In this document: in pieces, positions 1 to 8,889 of the stretch
How the letters are laid out: the number at the start of each line of letters is the position of its first letter
Position numbering within the stretch: the first letter of the stretch is position 1
Source of the DNA: Pandoraea faecigallinarum
Lineage (GTDB): Bacteria > Pseudomonadota > Gammaproteobacteria > Burkholderiales > Burkholderiaceae
Direction: 5' to 3'
Length of the DNA: 64,000 nt
Assembly: GCF_001029105.3 (NCBI RefSeq)
Contig: NZ_CP011808.2
Location: forward strand, 322,626 to 386,625
Program-made: the position numbers and the translations under genes
Notes under the pieces: model-generated
Database searches by the model: none
Told to the model about the DNA's origin: nothing
What the model saw: the letters and a program-made list of their open reading frames with translations, nothing else

Positions 1-165
1 GATCGGAGATACGCGGCTGAGTCACGCCGAATAGCCTGGCCGCTTGTGCCGGCCCCATGTCGTTGCGAAGGGGTGATGCTTCAGCGCCCTCAATTTCATA
101 TTTTCCGCTTCTTCCCAAGTATCCTCGATGGCCTCCCAGACGCTGGCAAATCGTTGGAGGCTCAT
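1..165 (-). pseudogene. XRE-family HTH regulator remnant, frameshifted and cut by window edge
   Basis: The gene starts 20 bp downstream of mqsA with MSLQRFASVWEAIEDT, a typical opening of small XRE-type regulators/antitoxins. After about MKLRALKHH the frame shifts: the other frame then reads RNDMGPAQAARLFGVTQPRI, a recognisable helix-turn-helix (QAARLFGVTQPRISD). Residues just before the HTH also appear deleted relative to the family. The 3' end lies outside the window. Likely an antitoxin-like regulator whose partner is unknown. Confidence 0.6.
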
Positions 166-184
166 TAGCGAGCCCTTCGACTTG

Positions 185-592
185 TCAGGCGGTTCTGAGC
201 TCGTGGAGCAGGTCGGGGTGCCGATCCAGCAGCTTGAACAGCTTGACCAAGGCCAGCGGGGGCTTCGTCTTGCCGTTCTCGTAACGCGAGAAGGCATTGA
301 TGCCGCCGCCGAAGATTTCGGCGGCCTCACGCTGTCCCAGGTCGAGCTTTTTGCGCACCTTGACGATGAAGGCGGGGTCAACGATAGCCGCGTTCACCTG
401 TCTGTGGAACGCCCGCATTTCACGCATGACGCGCTCGGCTTCGGCCATGTCGGTGATGGACTCATCGCAGGCGGGGCAAAAGTCAGCCGTCAACGCAGGA
501 ATCATCGTGGTTTCGCCCTTGTAGGTGTAGGGCAGGTCGCGGGTGTCATGGATCAGTTCCGCCGCGCCGCAAACCGGACATTTCATGGTCAT
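185..592 (-). CDS. mqsA: MqsA-type antitoxin (zinc ribbon plus HTH)
   Basis: Antitoxin of a type II toxin-antitoxin pair; it neutralises MqsR and represses its own operon. The 135-residue protein has the family layout: an N-terminal zinc site with C5, C8, C39 and C42, a linker, and a C-terminal XRE-type HTH (about 75-130) containing GQREAAEIFGGGINAFSRYE, where N and R of the NAFSRYE stretch match the DNA-contacting residues of the family. Its ATG overlaps the mqsR stop (ATGA), so the two are translationally coupled. Length and order (toxin first) are normal for the family. The frame is intact. Confidence 0.92.
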   Translation of the reverse strand: MTMKCPVCGAAELIHDTRDLPYTYKGETTMIPALTADFCPACDESITDMAEAERVMREMRAFHRQVNAAIVDPAFIVKVRKKLDLGQREAAEIFGGGINAFSRYENGKTKPPLALVKLFKLLDRHPDLLHELRTA

Positions 593-891
593 AGCTCCTT
601 GAAGGACACGATCAACACGTCATCGATGACCGTCAGCTTCAGATACACGTCGCCCGCTTGCGTGCTGGGGCGGCACACGTCCTGCCATACCGTGTGGTCG
701 GCATGGGTAGCCATGCTCTTGAAGAAGTCCGCTGGCGTGAGTGCCCTCACCACAGCCAGCATGTCGGAGAGCTCCAAACTCAAGGCAGCGGCCCCAAGCC
801 TGGCCGAATGGGTTGCGCGGACTTTGCCGGCTGCTATGAAGGTTTTGCCTACAGGCAACTTGCAATGCGGGGTAGGCTTCTCCACGAACAT
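589..891 (-). CDS. mqsR: MqsR-type mRNA interferase toxin
   Basis: Ribosome-independent mRNA endonuclease of the RelE-like fold; in Escherichia coli it cleaves mainly at GC-containing sites. The 100-residue product aligns end to end with E. coli MqsR: an N-terminal EKPTPHCKL, then SDMLAVVRALTPADFFKSM, DHTVWQDVCRP and the C-terminal TVIDDVLIVSFKEL. It is first in a two-gene operon with mqsA. The open frame suggests the module is still functional, in contrast to the ruined arsenic operon next to it. Confidence 0.93.
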   Translation of the reverse strand: MFVEKPTPHCKLPVGKTFIAAGKVRATHSARLGAAALSLELSDMLAVVRALTPADFFKSMATHADHTVWQDVCRPSTQAGDVYLKLTVIDDVLIVSFKEL

Positions 892-901
892 AATCTGACC
901 T

Positions 902-925
902 AGTTGGTATTAGTTGGCAAGTTGG
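902..925. promoter_or_regulatory. Three AGTTGG repeats upstream of mqsR
   Basis: AGTTGG occurs at 902-907, 912-917 and 920-925, directly in the promoter region of the minus-strand mqsRA operon (mqsR starts at 891). Antitoxins of this class bind repeats at this position, so this is a candidate operator. The inverted repeats known from E. coli mqsRA are not seen, so the call is tentative. Nothing else is visible between 892 and 994. Confidence 0.3.
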
Positions 926-994
926 TTAGCCCGGAAACTCTGGTTTCGGCTCCTCCCCATAGGGGTCGTCTCAGAAAACGGAAAACAAAGCACG

Positions 995-2060
995 CTAAGG
1001 TGATTGTTGATACCAGCCCTTTGAGCGATTCACCATACGCACGACCAGGAGCATCACCGGCACTTCAACCAGGACACCGACCACGGCTGCCAGTGCCGCA
1101 CCGGAGTGCAGGCCGAACAAGCTGATGCCAGCCGCCACGGCCAGCTCGAAGAAGTTGCTGGCACCGATCAAAGCTGATGGGCAGGCGACCGAGTGCTTCT
1201 CCCCCGTGCGCTTGTTGAGCCAGTATGCCAACCCGGAATTGAAGAACACTTGAATCAGGATCGGCACGGCCAACATGGCGATCACCAGCGGCTGCCGGAT
1301 GATGGCCTCGCCCTGGAAGGCGAACAACAGAACCAACGTCAGCAGCAGCGCGGCCATCGACCACGGCCCGACCTTCTGCATGGCCCGCTCAAAGGTGGCC
1401 TGCCCTTGCTTGAGCAGATGCCACCGCCAGAGCTGCGCCAAGATCACCGGCACGACGATGTAAAGCACGACCGAAATCATCAGCGTGTCCCAGGGCACCG
1501 AGATCGAGGACATGCCTAGCGGCAGCCCGACGATGGGCGCGAAGGCCACGATCATAATGGCGTCGATCAAGGCCACCTGCGAGAGCGTGAAAAGCGGGTC
1601 GCCATTGGTGAGCCGGCTCCACACGAATACCACTGCCGTGCAGGGCGCGGCGGCCAACCAAGACCAAGCCTGCAATGTAGCTGTCCAGTTGATCGGCCGG
1701 CAGGAACGGGGCAAACACCTGCCGGATGAACAGCCACCCGAGCAGGGCCATCGAGAACGGCTTGACGGCCCAATTCACGAACAGCGTGACGCCGATGCCG
1801 CGCCAATGCTCTTTGACCTGATGCAGTGCCCCGAAGTCGACCTTGACCAGCATCGGAACGATCATCACCCAAATCAGCAGGCCTACCGGCAACTTGACCC
1901 GGGCCACTTCCATGCGGCCGATGGCCTGGAACACGGCCGGGAGGCCCTGGCCGAGCACAACGCCAGCGACGATGCACAAGGCCACCCACAGGGTTAGATT
2001 CCGCTCGAACCCGCTCATGGGCGCTCGAGCCGCGCCCTGGCTCTGCGCGGCCACGCTCAT
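995..2060 (-). pseudogene. acr3: Arsenite efflux permease ACR3, frameshifted
   Basis: ACR3-type arsenite/proton antiporter of the inner membrane. The 5' half (from 2060) begins MSVAAQSQG and includes NLTLWVALCIVAGVVLGQGL, KLPVGLLIWVMIVPMLVKVD and DSYIAGLVLV. A one-base insertion near 1655-1665 shifts the frame; the second frame carries LAAAPCTAVVFVWSRLT with the family's conserved cysteine, then LIGASNFFELAVA and the C terminus at 995. The ATG overlaps the arsC stop, as in an intact operon. Both halves are otherwise well preserved, so the lesion is recent or a sequencing-level single-base event. Confidence 0.88.
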
Positions 2061-2549
2061 TCCGCCGCGTCGGTCTTGCCGATGTTCAGCAGCTCGCGCT
2101 TGATGGCCGTCTGATCGAGGATGCCAAAGGACAGGTTCACAAACAGCCGAACACGGTTCGTCATGAGCCGGAAAACCTTGTCGAAGGCCCGGCGCTTCTC
2201 GTCGTCGGTGCCTTCGACGGCGGCCGGGTCTTCAAATCCCCAATGCGCGGAAATGGGTTGTCCCGGCCACACGGGGCAAACCTCGCCGGCCGCGGTGTCG
2301 CAAACGGTGATGATGAAATCCATCTTCGGCGCGTCGGACGTGGCGAACTCGTCCCAATTTTTGCTGCGCAAGCTGTCGGTCGAATACTTGCTTGACTGCA
2401 CCTTTTCGATGGCGAATGAATTGACCTTGCCAGTCGGATGACTGCCAGCGCTGTAGGCGCGGAAACGGCCCTGCCCCATCGTGTTGAGGAGGGCCTCGGC
2501 CATGATGCTGCGGACTGAATTGCAGGACGTTGTAGGTTCTCTCGGTCAT
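2057..2549 (-). pseudogene. arsC: Arsenate reductase ArsC with catalytic P-loop deleted
   Basis: ArsC of the low-molecular-weight phosphatase/thioredoxin-coupled type. The native start (2549) gives MTERTYNVL, after which family members read FLCTGNSARSIMAEALL. Here the DNA jumps from the V-L codons straight to CAATTCAGTCCGC, consistent with loss of about 14 bases covering FLCTG. This removes the nucleophilic cysteine and shifts the frame. Downstream, MAEALLNTMGQGRFRAYSAGSHP to the C terminus (2057) is intact, including TVCDTAAGEVCPVWPG. Starting at the internal ATG (2503) would give a protein without active site. Confidence 0.88.
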
Positions 2550-3313
2550 AGCGTTTGGCCTTCGGGTGGCGGTTGGGCAGCAATGGCAATGGATGAAAGA
2601 TCGGTGGCCCGGTCGACGACGCGGCCCGCCGCTTTCCGTTCGGAATAGCGGTCAGTCAGGGCTTCCCGGTGTGGACGCAGCAGCACCGTGAAACGCCCCA
2701 GTTCTTCCATCACATCGGCGATTCGGTCGTAGTAAGGCGAGGGCTTCATGCGGCCCGCCGCGTCGAACTCCTGGAACGCCTTGGCGACACTCGACTAGTT
2801 CGGGATGGTGAACATCCGCATCCAGCGGCCTAGCACGCGCAAGGTATTCACGGCGTTGAAGCTCTGCGAGCCGCCCGATACCTGCATCACGGCCAGCGTA
2901 CAGCCTTGCGTTGGCCGAATGCCAGCTATTTCAAGGGGCAGATGGTCGATCTGCGCCTTCATGAGGCTGGTAATCTGGCCGTGGCGTTCCGGGCTGCATC
3001 AGACTTGCCCCTCCGACCACTCGGACAGGGCGCGCAGTTCCTTGACGGCGGGGTGATCGTCGCTTTGCACCTGATCGGGCAACGGAAAATCGGACGGGTC
3101 GAAGATGCGCGTTTCCGCGCCGAAGAATTGCAGCAGCCGGGCCGCTTCCTCGACAGCCCGCCGGGAGAACGAGCGGGCACGTAGCGAGCCATACAGCAGC
3201 AAGATACGAACCGGCGTGGCGTCGGGTGCCAGTCCGAGCGCTGGGCGCTCGATGGCAAAGGACTTGTCCAGCGCTGGCAGGAAATCACGGGCAGGCAGGT
3301 CTCGGGTTCTCAT
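2546..3313 (-). pseudogene. arsH: ArsH NADPH-dependent FMN reductase with two nonsense codons
   Basis: ArsH is a flavoprotein of arsenic operons that acts on methylated or aromatic arsenicals. From ATG 3313 the frame reads through [21 protein letters not shown] (flavin-binding loop GSLR..S) to EWSEGQV, where a TGA (2999-3001) replaces the expected tryptophan. Without frame change it continues through [11 protein letters not shown] and [14 protein letters not shown], then a TAG (2795-2797) replaces glutamine in IPNQSSVAKAF, and ends with MKPSPYYDR to 2546. Both lesions are single-base changes. The stop overlaps the arsC start. Confidence 0.85.
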
Positions 3314-3411
3314 GCGGACACCCCTTCTCGGCATCCGTTGTGCAAGACAGGTCGCAATCGCGGCCGCCGCAACAGTTCTCGGTGAGAAATGTCACAAGGG
3401 CGGCGGAGATG
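3285..3411 (-). pseudogene. ArsR-like repressor, C-terminal remnant
   Basis: A minus-strand frame overlapping the arsH start reads [19 protein letters not shown] and ends at 3285. A cysteine-rich tail after FLTENCC is typical of the C terminus of ArsR repressors preceding arsenic genes, and the position at the head of the operon fits. The remaining N-terminal part, with the HTH and metal site, has been replaced by an IS6 fragment at about 3411. Identification rests on context and a short tail. Confidence 0.5.
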
Positions 3412-3683
3412 CCACGTCCTCCCGGGCTTGCGGCGTGCCGCTTTGACCCGGTGAGCAAAGCCCGCGCCAAACTTGTCGCACCAGCGGCGGATCGTCTCGT
3501 AGCTGACTCCCACCCCGCGCTCGAATAGCAACGCTTCGATGTCGCGCAGGCTGAGCTGAAATCGGAAGTACCAACGCACAGCATGGCTGATGACCGACGC
3601 CGGGAATCGGTGGCCGTGATAGAGCGATTTCGGTTTTCTCATCGCTTCATCGTACGCGAACTTACCGATAACGTGATAGTGCC
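3412..3683 (-). mobile_element. IS6-family element, 5' fragment
   Basis: A terminal GGCACTATCACGTTATCGG-like end lies at about 3683 and the transposase starts at ATG 3642 with MRKPKSLYHGHRFP, continuing to GRTWHL, where it runs into the arsR remnant. The same sequence is complete at 7973-8707 and 60836-61570. The catalytic core beyond residue 77 is missing, so the fragment is inert. The junction inside the transposase suggests deletion by recombination rather than simple insertion. Confidence 0.88.
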
Positions 3684-3808
3684 CTGGGTCAGCATTGGCG
3701 TGAAGCTTCCCAATTCCACGTGTTTTTTCCGAAATCTGAAAGTTGTGCGGGGCTCACTATGCCATCCTTCTCTCACTTAACCCCGAAACGCGTCTAAGGT
3801 GCTTTCTT

Positions 3809-4738
3809 ATGTATCACGGTGTCTCTTCCACAAAGCCCCACCCGTCGACTGCCGGCACCACTGGGGCCTCGGCCAATCAGAACGTCGCCACCGACGCGAT
3901 CACTGAGCTCACGCAGAACGTTGACTTCGCCAACCTGACACAGGTCGACGCGGTGTGTCATAGCCTCGCCGACGTGCAAGCTGTGAGGGACTTCTGCGCG
4001 ACGGTCTTGGACGGCGACGAACAGGCCAAGAGCGAGGCCGCGGCCGCCACCCTGATCGCTTGCCAGTGCGCCGAGGCACGCGACCAGCGCATTGAGAAGT
4101 TTTCGGAACGGCGCGATGAGGCGCTGACGAGATTTGCCCGTCATCTCTCGGCCACCAGCAAAGCCACGCTGGCACAAACCGTTTCAGGCAATGCGCAGGA
4201 GAACGTTTATTCAAACTTCTTCAGCGTTCACGACCAGCAGTGTCTGGTCGGTCTTGTGTGCCTCGAGCAAGCGCGCACCATGAAAGGGCCGGATGAACTC
4301 CAGCAGGCTTCCGACAAACTCGCGGCGGCTGTAACAGCGTTCCAAAATGGGGGCCGGGATGATCTGGTCGGCAAGGCCATTCGGGACGCCGCCATGCTCT
4401 ACAATGAGGCGCTTGGGATCGTGGCAGCGAAACCGTACTATGTGGACGCAGCAAAACACCTCGAGAAGGCCGCGGCAACCTTCGAGCAGAACGAGGAGTA
4501 CGGTCCGGCCGCAAAATGCCGCGCGGAAGCGGCAATTACCTACATGAAGGGACAACTTCTGGACAAAGCGAGAGAAGCCCTTATTGCGGCCTCAACGAAC
4601 TATGAGAAGGCGGGCCGCCCCGAAGCACAAGCGGCAGCATTGAAGGTGGTCGACAGCTATGATGCGGGGCGGCTCGTGGACGCGGAGGCAGAAATGAAGG
4701 TTATCGAGGGCTATTGTGCGGGGACCGACAACGCTTAA
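3809..4738 (+). CDS. Helical-repeat (SNAP/TPR-like) protein, candidate effector; paralogue of the 28.1-kb gene
   Basis: No known gene recognised. The start chosen is ATG 3809 with AAGGTG about 9 bp upstream, giving 309 residues; an upstream in-frame ATG at 3743 lacks such a site. The first 25 residues are Ser/Thr/Gly/Ala rich without a Sec signal. Residues about 30-155 match the N-terminal region of the 839-residue protein at 28093-30612, for example SATSKATLAQT versus TETAKADLLQT and VHDQQCLVGLVCLEQA versus ADQDRCSMAGQVASAQ. Residues about 160-300 form alpha-SNAP/TPR-like helix pairs (YYVDAAKHLEKAAATFEQ, AKCRAEAAITYMKG). It stands alone between IS elements yet is fully open. A host-directed role is inference. 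Confidence 0.7.
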   Translation: MYHGVSSTKPHPSTAGTTGASANQNVATDAITELTQNVDFANLTQVDAVCHSLADVQAVRDFCATVLDGDEQAKSEAAAATLIACQCAEARDQRIEKFSERRDEALTRFARHLSATSKATLAQTVSGNAQENVYSNFFSVHDQQCLVGLVCLEQARTMKGPDELQQASDKLAAAVTAFQNGGRDDLVGKAIRDAAMLYNEALGIVAAKPYYVDAAKHLEKAAATFEQNEEYGPAAKCRAEAAITYMKGQLLDKAREALIAASTNYEKAGRPEAQAAALKVVDSYDAGRLVDAEAEMKVIEGYCAGTDNA

Positions 4739-5028
4739 GCCCCCGCATGAACACGACAGCAAGGGCGATCCCTCGGCGCACCGAGCACCAGGCGGTAGCA
4801 GGCGATGCTGCGCTTCGCCCCCGCGCGACGGGACGACCGAGCGGAATCGAGCTCGGAATCCGGCGGATGCGGGGCCGGGATCGCGGCTGACGCCGAAACG
4901 AAACGGGGGGCGCCAGCCGGGGCGGCATACGGGATAGCGGTAGGAGAGAACGCGGCTGATCGTTGATGCCATCGCACAGCCGCACGGCCGGGGCGGGCTC
5001 GTCCTGCCCCGGGTTTCGACGGGGCACT
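4739..5028. other. Non-coding stretch before IS256
   Basis: No convincing gene on either strand. The sequence is GC-rich and the small open frames show no family resemblance. Its last bases GGGGCACT resemble the outer tip of the IS6 terminal repeat found beyond the right end of the neighbouring IS256. Confidence 0.5.
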
Positions 5029-6167
5029 GGGGACTGTCAGGAATTTTGTGTGTGAGGCTACCATTATGGAAATGGAGCCGCCATGCCACGCAAACCTAAG
5101 ACACCACCACGCGAACTGCCGTCAATTCCTAAAGCGCTGATCGATCAATTGGCCTCAGGCCCGATGACAGCCGGCTCAATTGAGGACCTGTCTGCGGCCT
5201 TGAAGAAGGCGCTCATTGAGCGCGCTCTGGGCACAGAACTCGGTCGGCATCTGGGTTACGAGTTCGGGGCTGAGAAGCCAACCACCGCCACGAATCAGCG
5301 CAACGGGCATAGCACCAAGAAGGTGCTGACCTCCGACGGCCCCCTGCATTCGCAGATCCCACGAGACCGCGATTCCACCTTCGAGCCGATCCTGATCCCG
5401 AAGCACGAGCGCCGTTTCACGGGCTTCGACGACAAAGTTATCGCGATGTACGCACGCGGTATGACGGTGCGCGAGATCCAAGCGTTTTTGCAAGAGCAAT
5501 ACGGCACCGAGGTGTCACCGGAGTTCATTAGCTCGGTCACCGACGCCGTACGGGACGAGCTCCTTGCCTGGCAGAGCCGTCCGCTTGAACCGATGTATCC
5601 GGTGGTCTTCTTCGACGCGTTACGGGTAAAAATCCGCGCCGATGGCTTGGTACGCAACAAAGCGGTCTATCTGGCGCTGGGCGTACTGCCGGACGGGTCG
5701 CGCGATATTCTTGGCCTGTGGATTGAGAATACCGAGGGGGCCAAGTTCTGGATGAAGGTCTTCAACGACCTGAAAACGCGCGGCGTGCACGACATCCTGA
5801 TCGCGGTCACGGACGGCCTGCAAGGCATGGAGCAAGCGCTGGGCGCCGTATTCCCGAAAACTACGTTACAGACCTGCATCGTACATCTGATTCGCAGCAG
5901 TCTGGATTACGCGAACTGGAAGGACCGCAAAGCACTCGCGCTGCGCTCAAGCCGGTGTACACCGCGCCAAGTGCCGAAGCCGCTGCTGGCGAACTTAATG
6001 CATTCGACGAAGGTGACTGGGGGCGTCGCTATCCGACGGTGGCCGCAGCATGGCGACGCGTATGGGAGCGTGTTATTCCCTTCTTTACGTTCCCGCCAGC
6101 AGTACGCAAGGTCATTTACACCACGGATGAAATACACAAGCCCCCCACGCCGTACTTCGCTCGTTCG

Positions 6168-7403
6168 CTATGTCCGCGCTTCCGGCCACCGTATCGGCGC
6201 GCTGTCTGATTTGGGGCGCGACTGCTTCCACCGGTTAAACAGTCTTTGATAGGTTCGCTCAGACTGCTCAGCCACGGCTCGCTCTTGCTGACGGACACTC
6301 TTCAGACTGTAGGCGGCAGCCGAGCCTTTTCGCGAGCCATGCTGCGCCGGCATTCCAGCCTGCAGTTCCAGCGCACGTAACTTGTGTGCGGTCAACGCGG
6401 GACGGTCCCACGCGAACGGCTCGTCGCGTGTCAGCACATACCATACGATCACTGCGAGTTTGCGAGCGGTCGCGACGACGGCGATTTGCTGGCCGCGGCG
6501 ATCGCGCACGCGTAGGAAGAAGGCGCGCAGCGGCCCAGGCGCCTGCGTGGCGCCCCAGGCAGCCTCGACCAGCATCGCCCGTGCGTAAGAGCGCCCGCGC
6601 TTGGTGATGTGGCCGTGCCTGGCCGGTGTCGGGCCGGACTGATAGACCGACGGATTGAGCCCGAAGTAGCTCACCAGCTTCTCCGGATTCGGAAACCGCT
6701 CGATGTCGCCAATGGCAGATAGCAGCCCGATCGCTACCGTGGTGTTGACGCCGGTGATCGTCAGCATCACGCGCAATCGCGCGTCGTCGATGGTCGCTTG
6801 CGCGAGTGCTTGCTCCACCTCGCTCAGATCCTCACCGAGGCGGTCCAGTTCGCGCAGCCGCTGCTCAACACCGAGTCGCTCGTCCAACGGAAGCGGTTGA
6901 ACGCCGAGCCAGGCACGCCCCTTCTTGCCAAACAGATCGGTGGCGGGGCATCGCTCGATCAGATGCGCGGCCAGAACCGCATGAATCTCGTTCTTCAGCC
7001 GCGTGCGCTGCCGCACCAGCTGTGAACGACGCGAGATCTGTCGACGCAACGCCAGCGTGTGCTCGTCCGGCATCCATACTTCCGGCAGAAAGCCGCTTGC
7101 ATACAGCTGTGCCAGTACGGCTGCATCGATCTTGTCCGTCTTGACGCGAGCCTCCGCGATCAGCCGAACTTGCAGCGGATTGGCAATCGCCACGCGCGCG
7201 ACGTGCCGACGAAGCACGTTGACGATGGCGGCAGTGTTGCCGGTTGCTTCGAGCACCACATGATCGGTGGCGCGCAGCTTCTCGGCAAAACGCTCCAGTT
7301 CGTCGCGTCGCAACCCGGTGCGGCCGCCTGCATGAAGCGTGCCATCCTCCAGGTACGCGATCTCGGCCACTGAGCGCGAGACATCAAACCCCACGATTCG
7401 CAT
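6168..7403 (-). CDS. IS110-family DEDD transposase/recombinase, copy 1
   Basis: 411 residues. The N-terminal RuvC-like DEDD domain shows D7 (VGFDVSR), E52 (VVLEATG), D90 and D93 (KTDKIDAAVL). The C-terminal Tnp_20 domain (about 205-300) has ITGVNTTVAIGLLSAIGD, KLVSYFGLNPSVYQSG and HITKRGRSYARAML, the region that holds the catalytic serine in this family. The protein is identical to the one at 25553-26788. Such enzymes are guided by an RNA encoded next to the gene. Confidence 0.95.
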   Translation of the reverse strand: MRIVGFDVSRSVAEIAYLEDGTLHAGGRTGLRRDELERFAEKLRATDHVVLEATGNTAAIVNVLRRHVARVAIANPLQVRLIAEARVKTDKIDAAVLAQLYASGFLPEVWMPDEHTLALRRQISRRSQLVRQRTRLKNEIHAVLAAHLIERCPATDLFGKKGRAWLGVQPLPLDERLGVEQRLRELDRLGEDLSEVEQALAQATIDDARLRVMLTITGVNTTVAIGLLSAIGDIERFPNPEKLVSYFGLNPSVYQSGPTPARHGHITKRGRSYARAMLVEAAWGATQAPGPLRAFFLRVRDRRGQQIAVVATARKLAVIVWYVLTRDEPFAWDRPALTAHKLRALELQAGMPAQHGSRKGSAAAYSLKSVRQQERAVAEQSERTYQRLFNRWKQSRPKSDSAPIRWPEART

Positions 7404-7649
7404 AACCGTCTCCCGTATCAGATCACTGTTGGGAGCCGGTGGGACAGCACGACAACTACGGATTCGCGCTCACAGCGCAACCGGGCGGGTCGCAGGGGCG
7501 GCCAACTACTAACACGAGCTCGCGGCTCATCGTGTAACAACGGCCTGCCCACCCGAAGTGCTCCCCAGTGCCCCTGTCCCGGATGGTCACACCATACGCT
7601 CAAACCACTCGGCGCGGAAACGCGAGGCACCGGCTATATCATGCCGGTT
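7404..7649 (-). ncRNA. Putative bridge-RNA region of IS110, copy 1
   Basis: The 246 bp between the element end and the transposase ATG carry no gene. IS110-group elements encode a bridge RNA here that pairs with target and donor. The sequence contains an end-proximal hairpin (ACCGGC...GCCGGT) and further GC-rich inverted repeats. A stretch reading GAGCGTATGGTGTGACC resembles the insertion target GCGTTCGTGGTGTA on the same strand and is a candidate target-pairing loop. No transcript evidence; inference from family knowledge. Confidence 0.45.
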
Positions 7650-7934
7650 ACGAACGCTATCGAGAATATCAACTCGCAACTGCGCAAGATCATCAAGACG
7701 CGCGGTCACTTCCCGACCGATGACGCAGCGACCAAGCTGCTATGGCTGCTGCCGCGCAACATCACTGCAGGCTGGACGCGCGCCGCACCCGATTGGAAGG
7801 CCGCCATGAATCAATTCGCGATACTGTACGCGGAGCGCTTCACGCACCCTTACGACTGAGATATCCTCAAACCGCTGCCCGCTGAGAAGCGGGTTGCGTT
7901 AATCGCCTCGAACACAAAAAATCTGACAGTCCCC

Positions 7935-8761
7935 ACTGTCACGTTATCGGTAAGTTCGCGTACGATGAAGCGATGAGAAAACCGAAATCGCTCTATCACG
8001 GCCACCGATTCCCGGCGTCGGTCATCGGCCATGCTGTGCGTTGGTACTTCCGATTTCAGCTCAGCCTGCGCGACATCGAAGAATTGCTATTCGAGCGCGG
8101 GGTGAGAGTCAGCTACGAGACGATCCGCCGCTGGTGCGACAAGTTTGGCGCGGGCTTTGCTCACCGGGTCAAAGCGGCACGCCGCAAGCCCGGGAGCACG
8201 TGGCACCTCGACGAGATGTTCGTGAGCCTGCGCGGTGAACCATACCTGCTGTGGCGCGCCGTCGACGAGCATCGCGCGGAACTCGACATCCTGCTGCGAA
8301 AACGGCGCGACACGGCGGCCGCCAAACGCTTCTTCAAGCGCGTGCTGCGCTCGAACCCGGTGCCACGCAAGATCGTGACCGATCAACTGCGCAGCTATCC
8401 AGCAGCCGAAGCCGACCTCCCGGCGCTGGCCACTGTGAAGCATGTGTTCGTCAAAGCGGCGGCCCGGGTCAACAACCGCGCGGAGAATAGCCATCAACCT
8501 ACGCGGGAGCGCGAGCGACGCATGCGGGGCTTTCGCGACCCAGCGCGCACGCAAACCTTCCTGTCGAGCTTCGGGCCAATCCGGCAGCACTTCGCACTCA
8601 AACGCCATTTGCTGCGCGCGACGCTCTACCGCAATCAGCTCGCGGTGTGCTTTGCTGCATGGCGAGAATTCACCCACGTGACCCAAAATCCGTCCAATGT
8701 TTTTTGAGACGCGGTGGATTCATGCCTCGGCTTCGACTTACCTTCTTAAGTTGACAGCGCC
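7935..8761 (+). mobile_element. IS6-family element (near-complete)
   Basis: Runs from ACTGTCACGTTATCGG (7935) to AAGTTGACAGCGCC (8761). Compared with the copy at 60783-61611 it lacks the outer GGC of the left terminal repeat, where the IS256 element abuts. One intact transposase. Same family as the fragment at 3412-3683 and the end remnants at 13517, 30771 and 34760. Confidence 0.88.
7973..8707 (+). CDS. IS6-family DDE transposase
   Basis: 244 residues, usual length. N-terminal HTH region (LSLRDIEELLFERGVRVSYE), then the DDE core: WHLDEMFV (D), ...KIVTDQLRSYPAAEA (D) and a C-terminal ENSHQPTRERERRMRGF (E). Starts MRKPKSLYHGHRFPASV at 7973. Intact. Confidence 0.95.
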   Translation: MRKPKSLYHGHRFPASVIGHAVRWYFRFQLSLRDIEELLFERGVRVSYETIRRWCDKFGAGFAHRVKAARRKPGSTWHLDEMFVSLRGEPYLLWRAVDEHRAELDILLRKRRDTAAAKRFFKRVLRSNPVPRKIVTDQLRSYPAAEADLPALATVKHVFVKAAARVNNRAENSHQPTRERERRMRGFRDPARTQTFLSSFGPIRQHFALKRHLLRATLYRNQLAVCFAAWREFTHVTQNPSNVF

Positions 8762-8820
8762 GTCCTCCGTTCAACAGATTATCCAACTTCTCTGCTGTAC
8801 GTCGTTTCGAGGCAAGGTCA
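8762..8820 (-). mobile_element. IS3-family left-end remnant
   Basis: About 58 bp (from CCTCCGTTCAACAG to GAGGCAAGGTCA) match the left end of the IS3 element at 41394 in inverted orientation and the copy ending at 33685. It directly adjoins the right end of the IS6 element; the transposase is gone. The following 70 bp to 8889 show nothing recognisable. Confidence 0.75.
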
Positions 8821-8889
8821 CCGCCGCTTGCATTGGTCTTTCGGAGGCCCCACGCGTGTTGTGAATTGCGGCATCGGGCGGATGGGGAG

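Larger units (their letters stand above)
6126..7649 (-). mobile_element. IS110-family element, copy 1
   Basis: A 1524-bp element inserted in the IS256 transposase codons for YTT|NAIE. The flanks are ...TACACCACG on the left and ACGAACGC on the right, so ACG is present at both ends and there are no long inverted repeats, as expected for this family. It carries one DEDD transposase with 246 bp of non-coding DNA upstream and 42 bp downstream. An apparently identical copy occupies the same site in a different IS256 at 25307-26830. Confidence 0.92.
5083..7859 (+). pseudogene. IS256-family transposase, frameshifted and split by IS110
   Basis: The Mutator-type DDE transposase begins MPRKPKTPPRELPSIP and includes NAVYLALG-type core sequence VYLALGVLPDGSRDILGLWIENTEG in two pieces and VTDGLQGMEQALGAVFP. 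A one-base deletion near 5941 shifts the frame (the other frame reads YTAPSAEAAAGELNAFDEGD). At RKVIYTT (6125) the IS110 element intervenes; the C-terminal part NAIENINSQLRKIIKTRGHF resumes after 7649 and ends at 7859. Inactive. Confidence 0.9.
5029..7934 (+). mobile_element. IS256-family element A, interrupted by IS110
   Basis: Imperfect terminal inverted repeats of about 26-30 bp bound the element: the left starts GGGGACTGTCAGGAATTT (5029) and the right ends AAATCTGACAGTCCCC (7934). It contains one Mutator-type transposase gene split by an IS110 insertion (6126-7649). Removing the IS110 leaves about 1.38 kb, normal for the family. The right end abuts an IS6 element lacking its outermost 3 bp. 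No clean 8-bp duplication is visible. Confidence 0.85.
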
